DNA of 64,000 bases, from positions 248,001-312,000 of the forward strand of contig NZ_BAET01000007.1 in the NCBI RefSeq assembly GCF_000252165.1, written 5' to 3'. Shown here one piece after another: positions 36,782 through 43,642 of this stretch; the stretch's first letter is position 1; each line of letters begins with the position of its first letter. The translations under genes and the position numbers were made by a program. The stretch is from Glaciecola punicea ACAM 611. GTDB taxonomy: Bacteria; Pseudomonadota; Gammaproteobacteria; Enterobacterales; Alteromonadaceae. Under the pieces are notes generated by a model. That model saw only the letters and a list, made by a program, of their open reading frames with translations. It had not been told where the DNA came from and did no database searches.

Positions 36782-37444
36782 ATGCGACAAATTGTACTAG
36801 ACACCGAGACCACCGGCATTAACCCCAAAGAGGGTCACAGAATAATTGAAATTGGCTGCGTAGAGCTTATTGACCGCAAGTTAACCGGCAACACCTTTCA
36901 TGTTTACATCAACCCAATGCGCGAAATTGAGCAAGAGGCGATAAACGTGCACGGGATCACGAACGAGTTTTTGACAGATAAACCACTGTTTAAAAACGTG
37001 GTTCACGGCTTTGTCGATTTTATAAAAGGGGCTGAACTTATCATTCACAACGCGCCGTTTGACGTGGGTTTTATGGATAATGAGTTTGCGCTTACCGATC
37101 GTTCTTTACCCATGACTAACACTTTTTGTACTATATTAGACACGCTAGTCATGGCCAGAAGAATGCGTCCAGGTCAAAAAAATAGCCTTGACGCCCTATG
37201 TAAGTTTTATCAGGTAGACAACAGCCGCCGCACCTATCATGGCGCTTTATTAGATTCAGAAATATTAGCAGAAGTATATTTGTATATGACGGGCGGCCAA
37301 ACCAGTTTGTCGTTAAATGCAAACAGCGAAAACAATAATAGTGATGGTATTGAAAACGTCAAAAAGCTTAGCCAAAAACCAGCCTTGAAGATTATTCGTG
37401 CAACTGCCGATGATATAGCCAGAGATGAAGCTATATTTGGCTAG
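36782..37444 (+). CDS. dnaQ: DNA polymerase III epsilon subunit (proofreading exonuclease)
   Basis: A 220-residue DEDDh exonuclease that proofreads for DNA polymerase III. Exo I is IVLDTETTGINPKEGHRIIEIG, Exo II HNAPFDVGFMDNEF near 98, and Exo III is YHGALLDSEILAEVYLYM with its histidine near 157. The tail after 180 is variable, where E. coli DnaQ (243) contacts alpha; here it is shorter by about 20 residues and Asn/Ser-rich. Divergent from rnhA as usual. A tRNA-Asp cluster follows after 363 bases. Confidence 0.95.
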   Translation: MRQIVLDTETTGINPKEGHRIIEIGCVELIDRKLTGNTFHVYINPMREIEQEAINVHGITNEFLTDKPLFKNVVHGFVDFIKGAELIIHNAPFDVGFMDNEFALTDRSLPMTNTFCTILDTLVMARRMRPGQKNSLDALCKFYQVDNSRRTYHGALLDSEILAEVYLYMTGGQTSLSLNANSENNNSDGIENVKKLSQKPALKIIRATADDIARDEAIFG

Positions 37445-37590
37445 CAATGAAAAATACTTATACTTTACGGACATATATACAGGCGCGTTTTTGCGGCTAT
37501 CGTGATAAATAGCAGATTCGCGTTTGCTCCTACAATACAATGTTTAATACAGTAGTGTTTCAATAGTGCTGCTCCAGTAGATGCCCAGTA

Positions 37591-37650
37591 CTATACGAAA
37601 TTTGCTAATACTGTACGAAATTTATCAATGCTGCACGAAAATCACGCAAC
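37591..37650 (+). repeat. Three degenerate 20-base tandem repeats upstream of the tRNA-Asp promoter
   Basis: Units start at 37591, 37611 and 37631: CTATACGAAATTTGCTAATA, CTGTACGAAATTTATCAATG and CTGCACGAAAATCACGCAAC. The CTrYACGAAA core is kept at exactly 20-base spacing, about two helical turns. The last unit ends 24 bases before the -35 of the tRNA promoter, a place where FIS or UP-element contacts are common. The rest of the 363-base gap after dnaQ shows nothing else. Confidence 0.6.
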
Positions 37651-37674
37651 AGACTAATTGTTTACAAAAACCAG

Positions 37675-37703
37675 TTGACTCCTTAATGCTGTCACCGTAT
37701 TAT
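37675..37703 (+). promoter_or_regulatory. Sigma-70 promoter of the tRNA-Asp cluster
   Basis: TTGACT (37675-37680) and TATTAT (37698-37703) are separated by 17 bases. They are followed by a GC-rich discriminator CTGCGCCGC, which is typical of stringently controlled stable-RNA promoters. The first tRNA begins 105 bases downstream. Confidence 0.7.
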
Positions 37704-37807
37704 CTGCGCCGCAATGAGGTAGGCGATAGCGTTTATTAAGGTTTAATACGTAATAAACGCACCAAGCACGGAATTGTTGCAATAAAGTGTTAATGTGAAG
37801 TAATTGC

Positions 37808-37884
37808 GGAGTGGTAGTTCAGTTGGTTAGAATACCGGCCTGTCACGCCGGGGGTCGCGGGTTCGAGTCCCGTCCACTCCGCCA
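37808..37884 (+). tRNA. tRNA-Asp (GTC), copy 1
   Basis: A 77-base gene with GGAGTGG/CCACTCC acceptor arms, D-loop TAGTTCAGTTGGTTAGA, anticodon loop CTGTCAC with GTC, T-arm GGGTTCGAGTCCC and encoded GCCA end. The body matches E. coli tRNA-Asp closely. First of three identical copies. Confidence 0.98.
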
Positions 37885-37895
37885 ATTTTCATATA

Positions 37896-38028
37896 ATTGA
37901 TACATTTTACATGGGGCTGTAGTGTAGCTTACCAATGTGGAGTGGTAGTTCAGTTGGTTAGAATACCGGCCTGTCACGCCGGGGGTCGCGGGTTCGAGTC
38001 CCGTCCACTCCGCCAACCATGTATCAAT
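37896..38028. repeat. Inverted repeat in the spacers flanking the second tRNA-Asp
   Basis: ATTGATACAT at 37896-37905, in the first spacer, is the exact inverse of ATGTATCAAT at 38019-38028, in the second; ACATGG and CCATGT nearby also pair. In the precursor RNA a stem of at least ten pairs could enclose the middle tRNA and guide processing. It could also record an old inverted duplication. Confidence 0.5.
37939..38015 (+). tRNA. tRNA-Asp (GTC), copy 2
   Basis: Same 77 bases as copy 1, GTC anticodon and encoded CCA. It is 54 bases after copy 1 and likely on the same transcript. Confidence 0.98.
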
Positions 38029-38054
38029 GATTATAACACTGCTAAAAACCACGT

Positions 38055-38131
38055 GGAGTGGTAGTTCAGTTGGTTAGAATACCGGCCTGTCACGCCGGGG
38101 GTCGCGGGTTCGAGTCCCGTCCACTCCGCCA
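38055..38131 (+). tRNA. tRNA-Asp (GTC), copy 3
   Basis: Same 77 bases as the two preceding copies, 39 bases after copy 2. No T-run terminator is clear beyond TTTTTAGTTTTATTG directly after it, so transcription may end there or run into lolD. Confidence 0.98.
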
Positions 38132-38192
38132 TTTTTAGTTTTATTGCAAATCTTATCTCTCAAATACATCTATCATATTATTACCTTGGGCT

Positions 38193-38206
38193 TGTTATTT
38201 ATAACA
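38193..38206 (+). promoter_or_regulatory. Small palindrome before lolD
   Basis: TGTTAT-TT-ATAACA is a perfect 14-base palindrome about 40 bases before the lolD start. It might be an operator or part of a promoter. No regulator is assigned. Confidence 0.3.
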
Positions 38207-38244
38207 GGTACACTATTGCCAAATAAATTTAGTGCGATTGGCTT

Positions 38245-38940
38245 ATGAGTTCTCCTTTATTAGTTGGCAAAAATATTGTCAAAAACTTCATTGATGCACA
38301 GCGTAGCGTCGATATTCTTCACGGCGTTAATATAAACGTGCATGCTGGCGAAACACTGGCTATTTTAGGCGCCTCCGGATCTGGTAAAAGCACACTCCTC
38401 CATATTCTGGGCACCCTCGATTCTCCATGTTCTGGTGATGTTTTATTTAAGGGCGAAAGCCTTTTGTCGCTGTCCAAAAAGCAGCAGGCGTCTTTTCGCA
38501 ATACGCAGCTAGGCTTTGTATATCAATTCCACCATTTGCTGCCTGAGTTTAACGCCACTGAAAACGTGGCGATGCCAAAGTTAATTGCCGGTGTAGCAAA
38601 AAAAGAGGCCTACGCAGGTGCGCATGAGCTGCTAGAAAGGGTAGGTTTGTCGCATAGGCTAAATCATAAGCCGCATCAAATGTCAGGCGGTGAAAGGCAA
38701 CGCGTGGCAATTGCTCGCGCAATGATTAACAAACCCAGCATAATAATGGCCGACGAGCCTACTGGTAATTTAGACAACGACGCAAGTGATGACATTTTAA
38801 AGCTCATTAATGATATTAATAAAGCAGACAATACCTGCTTTATTATTGTGACCCACGATCATGGCTTAGCCAATAAAATGGATCGTACGCTAACCTTAGT
38901 GAACGGTAATTTTATGAATGAAGGTGATGTCGGTAAATGA
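38245..38940 (+). CDS. lolD: Lipoprotein-releasing ABC transporter ATPase LolD
   Basis: A 231-residue ATPase that powers LolCE. Walker A is ILGASGSGKSTLLHILG near 44, the Q-loop YQFHHLLPEFNATENVAMP carries the LolD motif, the signature is MSGGERQRVAIARAM, Walker B is IIMADEPTGNLD, and the switch histidine is in IIVTHDHGLA. Length matches E. coli LolD (233). Its stop overlaps the lolE start by four bases (ATGA). The partner lolC is about 28.5 kb upstream in this window, instead of directly before it. Confidence 0.95.
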   Translation: MSSPLLVGKNIVKNFIDAQRSVDILHGVNINVHAGETLAILGASGSGKSTLLHILGTLDSPCSGDVLFKGESLLSLSKKQQASFRNTQLGFVYQFHHLLPEFNATENVAMPKLIAGVAKKEAYAGAHELLERVGLSHRLNHKPHQMSGGERQRVAIARAMINKPSIIMADEPTGNLDNDASDDILKLINDINKADNTCFIIVTHDHGLANKMDRTLTLVNGNFMNEGDVGK

Positions 38941-40172
38941 ATAGTTTTGTGTTTGAAATTGCCAAACGATTGCGCCAGCCCAACAAGCAAGATTCCTACA
39001 TTAGCTTTGTGTCTGCCTCATCTACCGCCGGAATTGGCTTAGGTTGCGCGGTGCTTATTTTATTACTCTCAGTCATGAATGGCTTTGAATATGAACTGCG
39101 CAATACTCTATTAAGCATTGTGCCTCATGCGGAAATATTCTCCATTAACGATCGTGGCTTATACCCCGAAAAAGAATTTATTGATTTGCTTGAAAACGAT
39201 CCTAAAGTTGACGCTGTCTTTTTGTTAAACAAAGCCAGTGGACTGTTGCAGACGGGTAAAAAAATGAAAGCGGTGTCTGTAATAGGCATAGATCGTGAGT
39301 ATTTTATGCAGAAACTTATCAGAATGAATAACGATGAAGCTTTATTTGATCAGCTAAGCCAAGTAGAAAACGGCCTTTTACTGGGTAAAACCATTATACA
39401 AGACCAAGGGATTTCCGTAGGCGACCAAATCCAGCTACTGCTGCCTTCAAGTACTCAAAACTTAAGCTTTGCCGCGCCGAAATCGGCGTGGCTTGAGGTG
39501 GTCGGTGAATTATCGGCAGGCGGGGAGCTAAACAATCAGTTAGGCGTGGTGAACAATCAATATTTGGCTACCTTGTTGGGGTTTAGTGACAAGGTTACCC
39601 ATATAGAAATTAAACTAAAAGATCCGTTTGACGCGCATGAACTGGTTCGAAAATACGGCTTTAATTTTTCACAAGCCGCTTTTATGTCTGACTGGACACG
39701 CACCAACGGCCATTTATATCAAGATATTCAGCTTATTAGGACCGTCGTGTATATTGTCTTGGCCTTGGTCATCGCCGTTGCCTGCTTTAACATAGTCTCG
39801 GCATTGGTAATGTCAGTAAAGGAAAAAAGCAAAGAAATCGCTATTTTGAAAACTATTGGCGCCACGAATACTGACATAGGCTCTATTTTTATCTTAAAAG
39901 GCCTATATCATGGCCTTAAAGGTGCGCTAGTAGGCACGGTGGTGGGTGTGTTGCTGGCGCTTTATTTACCTGAAATAATTACGCTTATAGAAGTTGTTTT
40001 AGGCACCCAAGTTTTTTCAGGCGATATTTACTTTACTGGCAGCATTCCTTCAAAGTTAGACTGGCTTGACGTTGTCATAACTGTGTCGCTTGTCATCGTC
40101 ATTTCCACCATTGCTACTTTGTATCCGGCCAAACAGGCTGCAAATGTTGAGCCTACAGCTAATTTACATTAA
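38937..40172 (+). CDS. lolE: Lipoprotein-releasing ABC transporter permease LolE
   Basis: A 411-residue inner-membrane permease partner of LolC. The N-terminal helix is GLGCAVLILLLSVMNGFEYEL, a periplasmic domain follows, and three C-terminal membrane segments start near 272 (VVYIVLALVIAVACFNIVSA). The coupling helix is VKEKSKEIAILKTIGATNTDI. In place of the LolC hook it has a GELSAGGELNNQLGVVNNQY segment, like LolE's G-x-L-x-x-x-x-G/A block. LolE binds the incoming lipoprotein in E. coli. It overlaps lolD by four bases and is followed by an intrinsic terminator. Confidence 0.93.
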   Translation: MNSFVFEIAKRLRQPNKQDSYISFVSASSTAGIGLGCAVLILLLSVMNGFEYELRNTLLSIVPHAEIFSINDRGLYPEKEFIDLLENDPKVDAVFLLNKASGLLQTGKKMKAVSVIGIDREYFMQKLIRMNNDEALFDQLSQVENGLLLGKTIIQDQGISVGDQIQLLLPSSTQNLSFAAPKSAWLEVVGELSAGGELNNQLGVVNNQYLATLLGFSDKVTHIEIKLKDPFDAHELVRKYGFNFSQAAFMSDWTRTNGHLYQDIQLIRTVVYIVLALVIAVACFNIVSALVMSVKEKSKEIAILKTIGATNTDIGSIFILKGLYHGLKGALVGTVVGVLLALYLPEIITLIEVVLGTQVFSGDIYFTGSIPSKLDWLDVVITVSLVIVISTIATLYPAKQAANVEPTANLH

Positions 40173-40190
40173 TCCTTACGCAGATAAAAT

Positions 40191-40220
40191 GGCGCTTTGT
40201 TCTTGGAACAAGCGCCGTTT
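40191..40220 (+). terminator. Intrinsic terminator after lolE
   Basis: GGCGCTTTGTTC and GAACAAGCGCC form a stem of about 11 pairs with a bulge and a TTG loop; GTTTTCG follows. It is 18 bases after the lolE stop. Confidence 0.75.
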
Positions 40221-40236
40221 TCGTCACACTAAAGGT

Positions 40237-41571
40237 TTATAAAGACCTGTCGTTATAAACTGATTCATCTAGTTCGTTCTCAGACTTTGCCACTATACAG
40301 GCCACTGTACAATCGCCTGTCACGTTCACCACCGTTCGGGTCATATCAAGAAGTCTGTCTATGCCAATAATAAGGGCAATGCCTTCTACTGGCAGTCCAA
40401 CCTGTTGCAAAACCATGGCCAGCATAATGAGTCCTACACCGGGTACACCGGCCGTACCGATAGAGGCAAGCGTTGCCGTTAACACCACCATAAGTAGCTG
40501 TGATGTAGTTAAATCTATGCCATAGGCTTGGGCGATAAACACAGTGGCAACACCTTGCATAATAGCGGTGCCGTCCATGTTTATGGTGGCGCCAAGTGGT
40601 ATGGTAAAAGAGGCTACCGACTTTTTCACGCCAAGCTTGCTGCGTGCAGTTGCCATGGTGATGGGCAAGGTAGCGGCGCTACTAGAGGAGCTAAACGCGA
40701 AAACCGCTAGTTCTCTCATTTTATAAAACAAAATAAAAGGATTTAATCTGGCGAGTGTCGCCAGCAATATAGGGAAGGTAACGACGGCGTGCAAAACAAG
40801 CACTGCCAGCACTAAGAAGAAGTACTTTCCAATATACGTTAAGTCACCTAAGTCGATAGTGGCACCTAACCTTGCCATTAAGAAAAACACCCCGTAGGGC
40901 GCTAGGTTCATCACAATATTCACAATTTGCATGATCACTTCATTGGCTGCCTCAAATGCATTTTGGATTTTTTTGCCGCTGTCACCTGCTTTAGTAATAG
41001 CGATGCCAAACACAATTGAAAAAATAATAATCTGCAACATGTTGCCTTCGGCTAAAGAGGCGATGGGGTTAGAGGTAAACATATTGATAACAACCTCGAC
41101 CAAACCTGGGGCTTCATTAACGACGTAGCTAATTTCCTCTGGTCTTTGAAAACCAACGCCAGGCTTAATGATGAGAGCCGCAATTAGCGCAATTGTTATT
41201 GCAATACCGGTAGTCAGTATATAAAGCAGCACTGATTTGCCGCCTAGTCTGCCCATTTTAGAAGGATCAGATAAGCCACTTACTCCACACACTAAACTAA
41301 CGAAAACTAGCGGCACCACCAGCATTCTAAGTGAGTTTATGAAAATGGTGCCGCCTAACTCAAATATACCCTCTACAAAAAAACCTTTGAAAGAAAAGCT
41401 GATGCCTAAGGCGGTTAATATTAGGTCACCGCTGTCGTCATACGACAATTGTATGCAGTAACCTATAACGATTCCTAAAATCATGCCGATAAATATACGA
41501 AGGGTGAGATTTGTTTTTACAAGGTGAAGTAGTTTTTGGGCACTCGTGCTGTTGTTCACTGCGTTTGACAT
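40237..41571 (-). CDS. Dicarboxylate/amino acid:cation symporter (DAACS family)
   Basis: A 444-residue secondary transporter of the GltP/GltPh/DctA family, taking up glutamate, aspartate or C4-dicarboxylates with Na+ or H+ across the inner membrane. Eight membrane helices and two re-entrant loops are expected. The serine-rich hairpin SSSSSAATLPITM near 290 and the helix-7 motif NMDGTAIMQG identify the family, and TAGVPGVGLIMLAMVLQQVGLP is the second hairpin. IGIDRLLDMTRTVVNVTGD near the end holds the aspartates and Arg that bind the carboxylate substrate in family members. It is monocistronic and convergent with lolE. The substrate among these acids is unresolved. Confidence 0.9.
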   Translation of the reverse strand: MSNAVNNSTSAQKLLHLVKTNLTLRIFIGMILGIVIGYCIQLSYDDSGDLILTALGISFSFKGFFVEGIFELGGTIFINSLRMLVVPLVFVSLVCGVSGLSDPSKMGRLGGKSVLLYILTTGIAITIALIAALIIKPGVGFQRPEEISYVVNEAPGLVEVVINMFTSNPIASLAEGNMLQIIIFSIVFGIAITKAGDSGKKIQNAFEAANEVIMQIVNIVMNLAPYGVFFLMARLGATIDLGDLTYIGKYFFLVLAVLVLHAVVTFPILLATLARLNPFILFYKMRELAVFAFSSSSSAATLPITMATARSKLGVKKSVASFTIPLGATINMDGTAIMQGVATVFIAQAYGIDLTTSQLLMVVLTATLASIGTAGVPGVGLIMLAMVLQQVGLPVEGIALIIGIDRLLDMTRTVVNVTGDCTVACIVAKSENELDESVYNDRSL

Positions 41572-41707
41572 GCATAGACCTATTTTTATTGGTTATTAGT
41601 CTTAATACCTAAGATTGATAAGTATAACTCAAAATCGGAAACCTTTTATATACTCTACACCAGTACGGTGAATTGCTTAAGCCAAAAATTTAAAATGGGT
41701 ATCATTA

Positions 41708-41936
41708 ATGAAAATCGCTAGGTTAATTTTTACATTCTTTACATCGCTTTGCTTAGTTAATCCGATTTAGCTGTTTTTAACAACGACATCGCCACTGGCC
41801 TCACAAACTCCCACGGCATTGTCACGATACAAATGTCGGTAGGCACATTACTGGCAGTGGCACTATTACCGCAAGCGTTGAGAGCTTAGCGGCAGTTTCC
41901 ATAGGGTTTGCTGCTATTGACACCAAATATCAGTAA
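41708..41936 (+). pseudogene. Frame-broken relic of a small membrane or secreted peptide gene (unrecognised)
   Basis: Within the 447-base gap between the symporter and astB, an ATG at 41708 opens MKIARLIFTFFTSLCLVNPI, like a signal peptide, then stops at 41768. One base back, the sequence continues open as LAVFNNDIATGLTNSHGIV and TIQMSVGTLLAVALLPQALRA to a stop at 41887; after another one-base step back it reads LAAVSIGFAAIDTKYQ and stops at 41934-41936. Joined, this is a roughly 75-residue product with signal peptide, short polar part and hydrophobic helix, similar in outline to filamentous-phage coat or pilin-like peptides. The resemblance is only in shape. The rest of the gap shows nothing. 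Confidence 0.3.
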
Positions 41937-42018
41937 GGTCATCAACCCGCTGTGGAACCGAAGCGGCCCGCCGTGTAATAATCTTACATAGCGGACTCTT
42001 TGCGTTCAGACGTAAACC

Positions 42019-43359
42019 TTATATTTGCTGAAAAGGGTACACACTGCCTAGTTGCATAATTTGCGTTAAGTCATCAAGCGCGGTTCTCGATTCTATTAAT
42101 AGCTGTGGATCGGCTAAATCGTTTGCACTTAATACATCACGGTAGTGTTTATTTACCCATTGTGTAAGCTTGGTATACAAGCTGTCGTTCATCAGCGCAT
42201 GCTGGTTTACGGCTTGGCGTTGTGCGTCTGTTAAGACCACGCGAAGCCTAAGGCAAGCAGGTCCGCCCCCGTTTTGCATACTTTGTTTTACGTCAAAAAA
42301 GTGCACCTTGCTGATAGGGTTGTTGGCCGCTATCACGCGGGTTAAGTAATCATTTATAGCGGAATTATTTTGACATTCCATAGGCGCGATAATTACCATG
42401 TCACCGCTGGGTAAATTAATAAGCTGGGTGTTAAATAAATAGCTTTTAACGGCACTTTCAACGCTGACCTGTTCGGTGGGGACTTCTATAAAATGAAAGT
42501 CGCCATTACCGTATGCAACGCTAATGTGGCGTTTGACCTGTGCGGTGTTTAAAAAGGCCTGCTCATGGTAAAACAAGACATTTTTATTGCCTACCGCAAT
42601 AACGTCGTTATGAAAAACACCTTGGTCAATAATATCTGGATTTTGTTGTGCGTATACGGTGTGCTTTTTATCTAAGCCATGAAGGCGAGCAACGGCTTTA
42701 CTGGCCTCAAGAGTTTGTCTGGCTGGGAAGCACTTGGGAGCGACTTGAGAGTCATCAAAAGCATGTTTTCCATATACAAAAAACTCCACGCCCTTATCGC
42801 CATAGTCACTGCAAAAGCGGGTGTGATTTGCGGCACCTTCATCCCCAAAATGATCATTGACTGGTAAGTGTTGATGATGCGTGAAATGCGCATCATCGGT
42901 AAAGATCGCACGCAGAATACCGCCGGTTACGGCCGGTTCTATTGAGCGATGGAACTTGTTGGTTAGGTTAGCCGGGGTAAAATTAACTTTTTTGTTGCTG
43001 CAGTCGGCGCTAGGCGAGACCGTGGCAGCGTTTGCTGTCCACATACTAGAGGCTGAACAGCACGCTAAGAATATAGCTGGTGCATGCTGTGCAGCCTTTG
43101 TTAATACCTCAGCGTCGTTGCCGGTAAAGCCAAGACGACGAAGCGTGTAAACATCAGGGCGTTCTTGTGGTGCCAATACGCCTTGGCACATTCCTAAATC
43201 TGCAAGGGCTTTCATTTTTTGTAAACCTTGAAGCGCTGCTTGTTTTGGATTGCTGATAGCTTTTGCGTTAGATTTTGAGGCAACGTTGCCAAACGATAGT
43301 CCTGCATAATTGTGGGTGGGTCCAACTAAGCCATCAAAATTCGCTTCAAGTGTTTTCAT
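42019..43359 (-). CDS. astB: N-succinylarginine dihydrolase
   Basis: A 446-residue enzyme (E. coli AstB is 447) that hydrolyses N2-succinylarginine to succinylornithine, CO2 and two ammonia, the second step of arginine succinyltransferase catabolism. [25 protein letters not shown] is the family start, [15 protein letters not shown] and [18 protein letters not shown] follow, [12 protein letters not shown] is the substrate block, and [14 protein letters not shown] near 369 holds the catalytic cysteine. I set the start at 43359 because AAGG sits seven bases upstream and the family begins here; the open frame runs 74 codons further without support. No astA, astC, astD or astE is nearby. Confidence 0.96.
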   Translation of the reverse strand: MKTLEANFDGLVGPTHNYAGLSFGNVASKSNAKAISNPKQAALQGLQKMKALADLGMCQGVLAPQERPDVYTLRRLGFTGNDAEVLTKAAQHAPAIFLACCSASSMWTANAATVSPSADCSNKKVNFTPANLTNKFHRSIEPAVTGGILRAIFTDDAHFTHHQHLPVNDHFGDEGAANHTRFCSDYGDKGVEFFVYGKHAFDDSQVAPKCFPARQTLEASKAVARLHGLDKKHTVYAQQNPDIIDQGVFHNDVIAVGNKNVLFYHEQAFLNTAQVKRHISVAYGNGDFHFIEVPTEQVSVESAVKSYLFNTQLINLPSGDMVIIAPMECQNNSAINDYLTRVIAANNPISKVHFFDVKQSMQNGGGPACLRLRVVLTDAQRQAVNQHALMNDSLYTKLTQWVNKHYRDVLSANDLADPQLLIESRTALDDLTQIMQLGSVYPFQQI

Positions 43360-43642
43360 AAATAACCTTATTCTTGCCATGTTGATGATAAGTACTTTAA
43401 TGTTATCATGCGCGCGATTAGACGCTGAAGTATACGTACTTAAAAATGCTTGCCAATAAATTTTTAAGAAAAGCACTGTGAAAACAACAGCTTTGTGAAT
43501 TAATTTTAGATATTTATACGGTTCGGCTTGTTTTCTATTCACTTTGCAGATATATCTTAAAAAGAAATCGCACATTATCAATGCCGTTAGTCAGCTTGAC
43601 TGGCGTAGCAATCATCTAATTTTATAAGGCTTTTAATTATAA

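Noticed and set aside
37843-38052. A 69-codon minus-strand frame
   Set aside because: It is the reverse of two tRNA-Asp genes; the resemblance to 'GRDSNPRP' proteins is the well-known false translation of tRNA genes.
37808-38131. tRNA-Asp cluster as an integration site of a mobile element
   Set aside because: No integrase, no partial tRNA copy and no phage genes are present on either side; the third copy is directly followed by the lolD promoter region.
43360-43581. N-terminal extension of AstB by 74 codons
   Set aside because: The family starts at [12 protein letters not shown] precedes that ATG, and the extension is not like any AstB and would overlap the topA promoter region.
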